Origin: Faucicola osloensis_B
Lineage (GTDB): Bacteria; Pseudomonadota; Gammaproteobacteria; Pseudomonadales; Moraxellaceae
Reading direction: 5' to 3'
DNA: 64,000 bases
NCBI GenBank assembly: GCA_964211495.1
Contig: CAXORL010000002.1
Span: 124,001-188,000 of the forward strand
Made by a program: the position numbers and the translations under genes. The notes under the pieces are model-generated. The model had not been told where the DNA came from, did no database searches, and saw nothing but the letters and a program-made list of their open reading frames with translations. Shown here piece after piece: positions 47,501-54,558 of this stretch. Numbering within the stretch: position 1 is the stretch's first letter; each line of letters begins with the position of its first letter.

Positions 47501-48395
47501 GATATATCGTGTTGAGCTCAGACTGATATGCTTCATTGTCGGCTAATAATACCGTTAATTGCTCAAATTTTGGCTTTAATGCCTCAATGTCATCTAAAGC
47601 TTTACGTTGCCTAATCCAAAGTTGGGTGTTAATGCCTTCTGTACTCAAACTCAATGAACCGCCTTGTAGCAAACCTTGTTTTTGCATAGCATCGACAAGA
47701 AATTTACAGATTTCATCAAACTCCAATTTTGATTGCAAGATATTGTAAGCAATCGGAGCAAAACCAAAAAAGCTTCCATGACTGCTTGACGGCAAAGAGA
47801 AGCTACTTTTAAAATTGGCAATATTTTTCTGAGAATCCTTACTATAAGCTCTTACCATAGCAGAAGGTGAGTTGCTAATAATGGCTTCATATTCCGAATG
47901 AAGTAAATTGGTACTGATAATACATTGTTGGTTTTCAATAGACTCTTTGACCTGAGCATAATTGTTAAAATATCGTTGATTTTGCTCGATATGAATAAAC
48001 CAATTTTCATCATAGGATGAATTAATAAAATGAAAAATCGGTGTATCGCCACGGCGACGTAATAACACACAAAACTGCTGTCCATCTCGCTGATACTCAT
48101 AGACGATATAGCTATTTTCAAAAGGTAAATAAAAATCAATAAAGCTTTGCTTTACTTCAGATTGGCGAGCAATACTACTGAGAGGCACGCCAAAAAAAGG
48201 AGCAATCACGCCCATGAGCGTGGTTTTACCGGAAGCATTACGCCCTGTAATGATGGTGTTATTATCAACATCTAACAGATGGATTTTTCCTTCAGGATAG
48301 CTGTTAATCAAAGCAACCCTTAACAAACGATTTATATTTTTTATCTCAGAGGCTTGTTCATTAAATATTTGAGTATCAGCTGTAATAATTTCCAT
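44517..48395 (-). CDS. jetC: Wadjet JetC, SMC/MukB-like ATPase
   Basis: 1292 residues. Walker A is near the N-terminus (IITGRNASGKTTLMGVIAPFFG, about residues 49-70). A long glutamine-rich coiled coil fills about residues 270-1000, broken by a hinge-like segment (LAPIIENIHKTICHDLL..WQEVEILENSELNNGLFGLN). The C-terminal head has the signature SFKELSSNGTMRIAQLIIYLS and Walker B LKLFIDEIGVLDEAN. The complex recognises and loops closed circular DNA such as plasmids. First gene of the operon; in better-known Wadjets JetA comes first. Confidence 0.87.
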   Translation of the reverse strand: MEIITADTQIFNEQASEIKNINRLLRVALINSYPEGKIHLLDVDNNTIITGRNASGKTTLMGVIAPFFGVPLSSIARQSEVKQSFIDFYLPFENSYIVYEYQRDGQQFCVLLRRRGDTPIFHFINSSYDENWFIHIEQNQRYFNNYAQVKESIENQQCIISTNLLHSEYEAIISNSPSAMVRAYSKDSQKNIANFKSSFSLPSSSHGSFFGFAPIAYNILQSKLEFDEICKFLVDAMQKQGLLQGGSLSLSTEGINTQLWIRQRKALDDIEALKPKFEQLTVLLADNEAYQSELNTIYHQAILVGNALKEQQAILRDQLTHDARELTTYQDDIDTQQRQHLHQMSILEDEISRTSHSLTQLEQQKTDFELGNQEFKPISQLQQYAQKLPILENERIQQNSLYQMLKMRFNALDLVIQDIENDYKDRKHKIEADFADNQRYIQEQKSFLNNTLNQKKLELQSQYHADKEANAKHFNQQIEQIYELQNSDKVEQQRLKTLQTNTGFSEHFQQLLNQNLEQQQAIKVKLNQHKKSVQNQSKKVTELKSQIDTILEEQLGLTREQESLQQKISELKALSHGDNLYSFLLNSEKEQPKLAPIIENIHKTICHDLLKRTDLNPQWQEVEILENSELNNGLFGLNLDTHRIILTSGQQSLAEIYAEIDQKSKQTLAIQEQLDSFEKQLKALHQQYDNAKIERQQFDSTTQRYEQQQETLSENYQQLKNEAEKVKRAEIAKLTEQLEIINQQLNHHQQKIAEIKQRQAIQQNQLEQAWQQKIAQAEQEFKQNDESLKTELERLKQQAFDGIKQAEIRRDKAIADKGYDRIELTKLEQQIHALDTQIQLAKTDQQRVARYEQFLQSDYQQYQPLTEKKHQLKRDQQNNQLAFEQAQQKILEMVRDLQRRLDESNKTLEQYDKDQKHLQQTMQFANNRLNPALLAELEHINVDIALINNQDANPDIHIWVMQIITQLDKTAQQAKKTTEQGKFVVSDIKNPFIRNPEMFASLLADEQNRAMTVDDNWYIQGKSFKNYLENEHESRKKIIIAHYQIEAEKINNFKSQLDEINSNLIRFTQRINRSCDMICQNLTQLAIESFSMKIHSSITDNQWYPVLNNFSEHFQQWKSRQISQETLPDDTLLASLENVQTYIGQSQLNVEFAKQFKMDLTLKQHGQAEQTATRTQSFKELSSNGTMRIAQLIIYLSLIGMMDVRDVQLKLFIDEIGVLDEANTQELLQLLQQQQISAMCAAPEVVNDAVIPLFTNNIACHRDKKNVYHLSQVEDLASLTLENQLEQYGCFE

Positions 48396-48843
48396 ACTTT
48401 GTCTCTAAAAAACGGTAACCCATTTAAATCATTGGCTTTACTATACTTTTTTTCAAAAATTTACAGATTATCATACACGATTCTAGTTATATAAAATCAA
48501 AAAATTATCGAGAAAATATCTTCTTCGTACATGGTTTTTCTAGACTAAACGTTTATTAGAGTTATTGAAAGTATAAGAGTTATCAACTCACTTCGGTCCT
48601 TGATAATCCTGGCTATGAAAGCCATTATATGTACAAGTTATTGAATTAAGATGTACAAATTATTGAAATTAGATGTACGAATTATTGAATTGAAATGTAC
48701 AAATTGTTGGGATAGGTGTACAAATTATTGAATCGAAAATTTAGTTAACTTTTGTAACCGATGTCATTTAAGGTCACTTACGATTTTATGCTTTTTTTGT
48801 CCATTCTTATAATTGAGCCAAGTGTTTAATAACGAGTGGTACA
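48396..48843. promoter_or_regulatory. Origin and divergent promoter region between jetC and rep
   Basis: 448 bp without a gene. It carries the Wadjet promoter on one side, the iterons (48629-48738) in the middle, and a -10 like TATAAT (48808-48813) before the rep ATG. AT-rich stretches (48440-48530) would suit strand opening. I see no perfect DnaA box. Confidence 0.6.
48629..48738 (+). repeat. Five 22-bp iterons (plasmid-type replication origin)
   Basis: Five direct repeats built on TGTACAAATTATTGAAT begin at 48630, 48652, 48674, 48696 and 48717 (core TGTAC), giving periods of 22, 22, 22 and 21. They lie 110-215 bp upstream of a Rep_3 initiator gene in an AT-rich region, the standard layout of an iteron origin. 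The array is nearly perfect, which suggests that it is or was recently functional. Confidence 0.92.
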
Positions 48844-49854
48844 ATGGCAGAATCGAACTTTTACTGTAAAGGCAGTGATAAAATCATGATTACCAAATCC
48901 AATACCTTGGTCGAAGCTGGCTATGATTTGACAATGGCGGAACATGATTTGATGACCCTTGCTATCAATAAAATTCATAAACAGCAAACAGGTGGTAAGC
49001 AAGTAATGATTACTGCCAAAGAATTCGCCGCCGCCAATCAAGTTAGTGAAATCTATGCCTACAAAACCCTTAAGGATACCGCAAAAACACTGGGTGAGAA
49101 AAAGCTAAAATTTACCCTTTATCGAGATTTATCAATCATTTCTGACAAAGAAGACGATAAATTGTCGGTGCTTAAACCGCCCCACAACAACTTTAATACG
49201 CTGCGTGCAGAGTATAATTGGTTACAAGGGATTTCTTATCAAGACCAACAAGGCTACTTGCTGCTGCATTTTTCTGATCCATTGGCATTTTTAATTGAAC
49301 ATACGGGTAAAGCGTACACCAAATATGATTACGTTAAAACAGTCGCCTTTACAGGGGCAAGTAGTAAAAGAATTTATGAGTTAATCACTAAATGGCAAAA
49401 GCTGGGCAGTACGCCTGAAATGTCGGTTTTTGAGTGGAAAGACTTGTTTGGTGTGGCGGATAAATATCCCAAAGTTGCTGAATTTAGGCGGCGAATAATG
49501 GACCCTGCCATTGAGCAAATCAATCAACAAGGCGATTTTAAACTTGAGATAGTGCCCATTAAAGCAGGTCGTAATATTACTCACTTTCGAATTGATATTA
49601 AAGTAAAACGAAAAGTGGATAATGCAGACGCTAACAGTAGTAATACGAAAAAAACGCTTCATCTTCTAACGGCTTCACAAGCCAGTACCTTTGCAGTCAA
49701 GCTTGCTAATGACGCTAATTTCGGCAGTAATTTTGCTCGTTCTGGTGAAGCGATGTCGGCATTCATCAGCCGAATTACTGAAGAATTACAGCGTGACCAT
49801 GACAAAGTGACGTTATATATGTCGTATTTAACCAGACTTGGTTTTAAATTTTAA
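48844..49854 (+). CDS. repB: Rep_3-family plasmid replication initiator
   Basis: 336 residues. The two winged-helix domains typical of Rep_3/RepB are seen: SNTLVEAGYDLTMAEHDLMTLAINKI, then FTGASSKRIYELITKWQKLG and FRRRIMDPAIEQINQQGDFKLEIVPIKAGRNITHFRIDIKVK. These bind iterons and open the origin. The five iterons just upstream are the expected target. A rep gene in a chromosome-like context indicates an integrated plasmid or a hybrid element. Confidence 0.93.
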   Translation: MAESNFYCKGSDKIMITKSNTLVEAGYDLTMAEHDLMTLAINKIHKQQTGGKQVMITAKEFAAANQVSEIYAYKTLKDTAKTLGEKKLKFTLYRDLSIISDKEDDKLSVLKPPHNNFNTLRAEYNWLQGISYQDQQGYLLLHFSDPLAFLIEHTGKAYTKYDYVKTVAFTGASSKRIYELITKWQKLGSTPEMSVFEWKDLFGVADKYPKVAEFRRRIMDPAIEQINQQGDFKLEIVPIKAGRNITHFRIDIKVKRKVDNADANSSNTKKTLHLLTASQASTFAVKLANDANFGSNFARSGEAMSAFISRITEELQRDHDKVTLYMSYLTRLGFKF

Positions 49855-49865
49855 CTGAGTTGAGA

Positions 49866-50087
49866 CTACTGTTCTTCCACCTGTTCATCAGGCACATATT
49901 CGAAAATTTCCCCCATTGTCACGTCCAAAAAATCACACAATTTATCAACGGTATCAAAATCAATTTGTGTCGATTCATCTTTGTAAATCTTGTGCAAAGT
50001 AGTTTTGCTAATACCCGTCAGCCTTACCACGTCTGCCACTCGCAATTTTCTTTCTGCCAATAGTAAGGGCAAGCGATTATTTATCAT
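49866..50087 (-). CDS. Small Cro/C1-type repressor, copy 2
   Basis: 73 residues, almost entirely an HTH_3/Cro-C1-like domain (LPLLLAERKLRVADVVRLTGISKTTLHKIYKDESTQIDFDTVDKLCDFLDVTMGEIF). GAGGTG stands 4 nt before the ATG. It overlaps the 3' end of a paralogous gene by 11 bp. The two probably set the switch of the neighbouring excisionase-integrase genes. Confidence 0.82.
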   Translation of the reverse strand: MINNRLPLLLAERKLRVADVVRLTGISKTTLHKIYKDESTQIDFDTVDKLCDFLDVTMGEIFEYVPDEQVEEQ

Positions 50088-50325
50088 CTTTCACCTCTCG
50101 CTCGTTTGCATCATTTTTTACTTTATTGGGTATATGCTCAAATAGCTCGTCAACACTCACTTCCAAAAACGCACATAGCTTATCAATCGTCTCAAACTCT
50201 ATTCTAGTGGATTGTTCATTATAAATTTTATGCAAAGTCGTCTTACTAATGCCCGTTTCTCGAACGGCATCGGCGACTTTTAGCCTTTTTTCAGCCAATA
50301 AAAGTGGTAATTTACATTTAATCAT
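50077..50325 (-). CDS. Small Cro/C1-type repressor, copy 1
   Basis: 82 residues from the ATG at 50325 (MIKCKLPLLLAEKRLKVADAVRETGISKTTLHKIYNEQSTRIEFETIDKLCAFLEVSVDELFEHIP); the upstream extension to 50364 reads through hydrophobic non-family residues. It is a close paralogue of the next gene, a tandem duplication. It is divergent from the excisionase-like gene; AAAAAGTAC occurs twice in the gap (from 50330 and 50349), a likely operator. Confidence 0.8.
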   Translation of the reverse strand: MIKCKLPLLLAEKRLKVADAVRETGISKTTLHKIYNEQSTRIEFETIDKLCAFLEVSVDELFEHIPNKVKNDANEREVKDDK

Positions 50326-50439
50326 AAAAAAGTACCATAAGAGTTGTAAAAAGTACTTGCTCAATTATAAATTTATGGTAAAGTATATCTCAGATAGAAA
50401 AAATCCTATCTCAATTATACTTTTTACAAGGAGTCTATG

Positions 50440-50655
50440 ATGACACAAACGTATCTTACCACAGAAGAGCTTTCTGAGCGTATCAAATACAACCCTCGCA
50501 CCATTCGTACTCGCTTAAAAGACAGTGTACTTATCGAAAATATTCACTACATTCGTCCCTTTGGTGGTCGCAAAATTCTATATGTTTGGGAGCGGATTGA
50601 AGAAGATATGTGCAAACCTGCCATGAGCCTAATCAACGGCATGGCACTACAATAA
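50440..50655 (+). CDS. Excisionase-like small HTH protein
   Basis: About 71 residues: MTQTYLTTEELSERIKYNPRTIRTRLKDSVLIENIHYIRPFGGRKILYVWERIEEDM, a MerR/excisionase-type winged helix. AAGGAG lies 6 nt before the second ATG (50440) and only 3 nt before the first (50437), so the second is preferred. The integrase gene follows 11 bp after its stop. Confidence 0.78.
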   Translation: MTQTYLTTEELSERIKYNPRTIRTRLKDSVLIENIHYIRPFGGRKILYVWERIEEDMCKPAMSLINGMALQ

Positions 50656-50666
50656 GGAGTAATTTA

Positions 50667-51887
50667 ATGGCAACAATGCGAGCCAGACACGGCGTATTGA
50701 TTGTGGATTTTCGCTATCACAATATTCGCTGCCGTGAAAAAACCAATTTGACCGATACCCCTGCCAACCGTAAAAAGTTGGAAAAAATCATCGAGAAAAT
50801 GGAAGCAGAAATCACCTTGGGGATTTTTGATTATGGGGCGTACTTTCCCAAAAGTGACAAAATTGAGCAAATGAAACAGCTTGATGACCGAGTCGAAACG
50901 TGTGTGAGTCGCAAACCCACGTTTGGACAGTTTAGCCAGACTTGGTTTGATGAAAAGCAAGTCGAATGGCGACCGAGCTATCAACAGAAAATGCGAATTA
51001 TGCTGGATAACTACCTTTTGCCATATTTTAAAACAAAGCCATTACATACCATTAGAAAGTCAGACTTGCTTGATTTCCGTAGCTCCCTCGCCAAAGTTCG
51101 TTACGGTAAAGACAATCAAACAAGTCTGTCGGTAGCCAGAATCAATCAGATAATGATACCTCTGCGTATGATACTACAGGAAGCCAGTGATCGCTATGGC
51201 TTTGAAACGCCTTTTAAAAATATCAAAAATTTAAAAGAAGAAAAGCCCGATGTACATCCATTTACGCTGAGTGAAGTGTGGCTGTTTTTAAATAACGTGC
51301 GAGCCGACTATAAACCCTATTATACCACGCGCTTTTTTACAGGCATGCGAAGCAGTGAGATTGATGGATTGAAATGGGAGAATGTCGATTTTGACCGCCG
51401 AGAAATCAAAATTCGTTCTGCGATTGTCGATGGCATTGAAGGTCCGACAAAGACCTATGGCTCTAACCGTGAAATTGTTATGTCACAGCTTGTTTATGAT
51501 GCCCTACAAGAGCAAAAACGCTATACCTTTGGCAAATCAGACTATGTGTTCTGTAATTCACAAGGGAAGCCATTGGAGCATCGTAATGTCAATCGGCGTA
51601 TTTGGACACCTACGCTCGCTTTACTAGGCATTAAACACCGCCGAGCCTATCAAACTCGGCATACCTCCGCCACGCTATGGCTTGCGGCAGGGGAAAATCC
51701 CGAGTGGATTGCCAAGCAAATGGGGCATAGCAGTACCGAAATGCTGTTTCGCGTATACAGCCGTTATGTGCCTGATATGACACGTCAAGATGGCTCAGCA
51801 ATGGATAGCCTACTATTGGCGAGCAAACAACTCGCTTCTGAAAAAAATGACGATAAACAAGATAATGCTAAAAAGGACAATGACTAA
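50667..51887 (+). CDS. int: Tyrosine site-specific integrase
   Basis: 406 residues from the ATG at 50667 with GGAG ahead. The N-terminal arm-binding part (ATMRARHGVLIVDFRYHNIRCREKTNLTDTPANRKKLEKIIEKMEAEI) is of the DUF3596 type. The catalytic domain shows Arg in FTGMRSSEIDGLKWENVD, the second box AYQTRHTSATLWLAAGENPEWIAKQMGHSS and the nucleophile Tyr in VYSRYVPD. It resembles integrases of prophages and integrated plasmids that use tRNA or other att sites. Last of the regulatory group repressors-xis-int; next gene overlaps it by one base. Confidence 0.93.
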   Translation: MATMRARHGVLIVDFRYHNIRCREKTNLTDTPANRKKLEKIIEKMEAEITLGIFDYGAYFPKSDKIEQMKQLDDRVETCVSRKPTFGQFSQTWFDEKQVEWRPSYQQKMRIMLDNYLLPYFKTKPLHTIRKSDLLDFRSSLAKVRYGKDNQTSLSVARINQIMIPLRMILQEASDRYGFETPFKNIKNLKEEKPDVHPFTLSEVWLFLNNVRADYKPYYTTRFFTGMRSSEIDGLKWENVDFDRREIKIRSAIVDGIEGPTKTYGSNREIVMSQLVYDALQEQKRYTFGKSDYVFCNSQGKPLEHRNVNRRIWTPTLALLGIKHRRAYQTRHTSATLWLAAGENPEWIAKQMGHSSTEMLFRVYSRYVPDMTRQDGSAMDSLLLASKQLASEKNDDKQDNAKKDND

Positions 51888-52189
51888 TGAACAATTCAAA
51901 TCAATTATTACAGCAGTTACTTGGGCAAAAAAATGATTATGTCGGTGCTGAGGCGTTACAGCTAGGCAATGAGTTAATCAAAGAATTCCGTATTATGCCA
52001 ACCAAAGAGTTAGCAGAGTTTTTGGAGATTGAGTTAGATGTAAATGACCAAAAGGCGGTGCGTATTTGGACGCAGCGTCAACTACATCGCATTGATCCAG
52101 ATGAAACGGATAATGAGCGTTACCGTCAGTTACGCCATCTCTTTGATAAGCAATTTCCAGAGTCGATATTAGGAGCCTACGATGAATAA
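51887..52189 (+). CDS. Hypothetical protein (100 aa) downstream of int
   Basis: 100 residues, helical and acidic (MNNSNQLLQQLLGQKNDYVGAEALQLGNELIKEF.., ending SILGAYDE). The start shares one base with the integrase stop (TAATG), so it is co-translated. No known family. Probably an accessory gene of the integrated element. Confidence 0.65.
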   Translation: MNNSNQLLQQLLGQKNDYVGAEALQLGNELIKEFRIMPTKELAEFLEIELDVNDQKAVRIWTQRQLHRIDPDETDNERYRQLRHLFDKQFPESILGAYDE

Positions 52190-52610
52190 TAAATCATTTC
52201 TAAGTTATAATATTCTATATGACCCTATTTTAACGCCCGAGCAAATCAAAGCATGTCATTTTTACTTGACACCAAATTTTGATTTAAATGCTAAACCCAA
52301 TCACATTGTCTTTATAAATCAGGTTTGCCAAACCTTTGGCATGACAGTGGATGAGTTAGCATGGGCATTAAGTCGATACCGTCTATATAGTAATGATATC
52401 ATTTGTATTCATTGCGGTACAAAATACTTGCTAAAAGAGCCAGTAGGCTATCATGAAATGCCATATGATTGGGGAAATTGGATATGTGATGGTTGTCATA
52501 ATTTTCTAAGTGAAAGACTTCAACTTGAAGAAATGCTTGATATTTATCCTTCAAATGACGATGACTTGCGAGGCGATGACGACCAAGAACATGTTCCACC
52601 TTGGTATTAA
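52182..52610 (+). CDS. Hypothetical protein with CxxC zinc pairs (142 aa)
   Basis: 142 residues. CIHCGTKYLL (C-x-x-C) and WICDGCHNFL (C-x-x-C) form a likely zinc-binding knuckle in the second half; the N-terminal half is helical (VDELAWALSRYRLYSND). AGGAG precedes the ATG by 6 nt and the gene overlaps its neighbour by 8 bp. Last gene of the int operon, followed by a terminator. Function unknown. Confidence 0.65.
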   Translation: MNNKSFLSYNILYDPILTPEQIKACHFYLTPNFDLNAKPNHIVFINQVCQTFGMTVDELAWALSRYRLYSNDIICIHCGTKYLLKEPVGYHEMPYDWGNWICDGCHNFLSERLQLEEMLDIYPSNDDDLRGDDDQEHVPPWY

Positions 52611-52620
52611 CCCCAACCTT

Positions 52621-52651
52621 AAAAAGCCACTAAATTTTTAGTGGCTTTTTT
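52621..52651 (+). terminator. Terminator after the int operon
   Basis: A stem of GCCACTAA/TTAGTGGC with A- and T-rich flanks ends in a T run to 52651. It lies 10 bp after the stop of the zinc-knuckle protein. Confidence 0.9.
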
Positions 52652-52709
52652 ATGTAGTAGCGGATATACAGCCATGTAAGCCTACCTAAAATAATTTAGT
52701 TAGAATTTA

Positions 52710-52719
52710 GGTCGGGGTC
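52710..52719 (+). repeat. GGTCGGGGTC inverted repeat, right copy
   Basis: Exact reverse-complement partner of 10015-10024 and also identical to part of tRNA-Gly (9779-9788, with a further shared A before it). It lies 60 bp after the int-operon terminator, just where an element edge is expected. Confidence 0.35.
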
Positions 52720-52756
52720 TGTTATAGTAAATCAAAAGCCACCGCATGGATATCAC

Positions 52757-53830
52757 ATGAACTTTGTCGATGTCGAACCCACCTTAGAAAATTACTGGCG
52801 AGCCATTATTTTATTTGGCAAGAACACCGCTTCCTATAAATTCGCTCTGGCTAAAAGTCTGATTGATGTTAGTTTTGAGCGGAAATCCGATTTAATCACG
52901 CTTGATGATTTGGCGTTGCCGTATGCGTTGCACCTTGCCGAACACCTTAAACATAGTCCTAAACAATCTACTTTTAAAACCAGTCAATTTATCCAAGCTT
53001 GCCAAGAATATAACGAAGGCAAAATTGACGAAGATAAATTAATTCAAATTACCAAGAAAGAAGGCTTCAAATATGTTTTAGACGCTTTTCATGTGGTAAA
53101 TACCAAAGCCATTCAAGAACGATTTTATGACGTTGTTAATAAGGAATTCTTTATTGATGAACGCAAATTTAACAAAGGGATTCGCTTAACCGATAATCTT
53201 TTTAAACTATTTTATCTGTATGACAACTCCGCAAAAGATTTAAACCAAGAAACTGAATCTCGTTGGAATTTGGTTGAAAAGGCATGGGAATTAAACCTTA
53301 ATAAAAACTTGATTGCCGTTGAATTTGACCAAGAAACCAAACAGCTTTTTACCCATGATACCAAGCACCGCAGAACCAATATTACCACCTCTCGTGGGGC
53401 GTTAAATGGCTACCAAAAGAGCCGCTGTTTCTACTGTTTTAAAGAAATTAGCATTTCATCTGCCGATGACTTGCTGGCAGATGTTGACCATTTTTTCCCC
53501 CATTTACTAAAGCCAGATGTTGCCAGCGCTGGGTGCTGTCGTCCTGTCAATGTCGATGGCGTCTGGAATTTAGTATTGTCATGTGCCGAATGCAATCGTG
53601 GTGAAAGTGGTAAGTTTGCCCAAATCCCCACCATTGAACTGTTAGAGCGCCTGCACACTCGTAATGAATACTTAATTGGTAGTCATCACCCTTTGCGGGA
53701 AACGCTGATTATGCAAACAGGTACAACCGAGCGTGACCGAAAATATTTTTTGGAAAAATCTTATCGTTTTTCAAAAGAACGGCTCATTCATAATTGGCAA
53801 CCTAAGCCACAAGGGCTGAGTATTTTTTAA
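52757..53830 (+). CDS. HNH endonuclease
   Basis: 357 residues. The C-terminal half has a complete HNH/zinc fold: CFYCFKEI, DVDHFFPHLLK, then NVDGVWNLVLSCAECNRGESGKF with the second C-x-x-C. The N-terminal 190 residues are helical with no assignment (YALHLAEHLKHSPKQSTFKTSQFI). The stop shares one base with the start of a methyltransferase gene (TAATG). This pair looks like a small defence unit; the HNH protein is the likely effector. Confidence 0.85.
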   Translation: MNFVDVEPTLENYWRAIILFGKNTASYKFALAKSLIDVSFERKSDLITLDDLALPYALHLAEHLKHSPKQSTFKTSQFIQACQEYNEGKIDEDKLIQITKKEGFKYVLDAFHVVNTKAIQERFYDVVNKEFFIDERKFNKGIRLTDNLFKLFYLYDNSAKDLNQETESRWNLVEKAWELNLNKNLIAVEFDQETKQLFTHDTKHRRTNITTSRGALNGYQKSRCFYCFKEISISSADDLLADVDHFFPHLLKPDVASAGCCRPVNVDGVWNLVLSCAECNRGESGKFAQIPTIELLERLHTRNEYLIGSHHPLRETLIMQTGTTERDRKYFLEKSYRFSKERLIHNWQPKPQGLSIF

Positions 53831-54438
53831 TGGATACTTTAGATTATTATCAGAGGAATGCTAAAGACTTTTTTAGCCAAACAATCAATGTCGATATGCA
53901 GAATGTGTATCAGCCGTTTTTAGAATATTTGCCAAAAACTCATTTGTCCAATCAGCAAAAGATTTTGGACATTGGCTGTGGCTCTGGGCGTGATAGTGTT
54001 TTTTTTGCCAATAAAGGTTTTGAAGTTGTAGCCATTGATGGCTCAAAGAGTTTAATTGATTTAGCCAAGCAAACTGATACGCGCATTGACTGGCAATATC
54101 TGAGATTCGATGAGATAGCCAAACAAAGCTGGCAAAATCAATTTACCGGTATTTGGGCGTGTGCGTCTTTACTTCATGTACCTTTTGATGACTTGTCAAA
54201 GATTCTCAATGATTTATTCAGTTGCTTACGACCCACTGGCATTCTCTATGCTTCCTTTAAATATGGCAATAGAGAGAGAAAAAAGGAAGGGCGTTTTTTT
54301 TGTGATATAAACGAACAGCGTTGGCAATTAATTGAAGAGCAATTAGATTCTGCCAAAGCCTTAAAGCTTTGGCAGACGGTTGATAATCGCATGGATAAAA
54401 GAGATATCTGGTGGAATGTACTACTCAAAACCTACTAA
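53830..54438 (+). CDS. Class I SAM-dependent methyltransferase
   Basis: 202 residues. Motif I is LDIGCGSGRDSVFFANKGFEVVAIDGS (residues about 46-72), and the post-I and later Rossmann elements follow (IWACASLLHVPFDDLSKILNDLFSCLRPTGILYASFKYG). It lacks the N-P-P-[YFW] motif of DNA amino-methyltransferases, so it is not a standard DNA modification enzyme; small-molecule, protein or RNA substrates are as likely. Translationally coupled to the HNH gene. Confidence 0.85.
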   Translation: MDTLDYYQRNAKDFFSQTINVDMQNVYQPFLEYLPKTHLSNQQKILDIGCGSGRDSVFFANKGFEVVAIDGSKSLIDLAKQTDTRIDWQYLRFDEIAKQSWQNQFTGIWACASLLHVPFDDLSKILNDLFSCLRPTGILYASFKYGNRERKKEGRFFCDINEQRWQLIEEQLDSAKALKLWQTVDNRMDKRDIWWNVLLKTY

Positions 54439-54558
54439 CCGCACAACAGTACCTTTGAGTAGCCAAACTCTATAATCAAAATGACATAATAATGAACTAT
54501 AGTTATCTAATTTAGTCAGTGTGTTATTAATAGTTTATTGCCTATTTTGAGGACAGTT

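Noticed and set aside
48629..48738. CRISPR-like array
   Set aside because: The 22-bp period has no spacers; the units are contiguous iterons before a rep gene.
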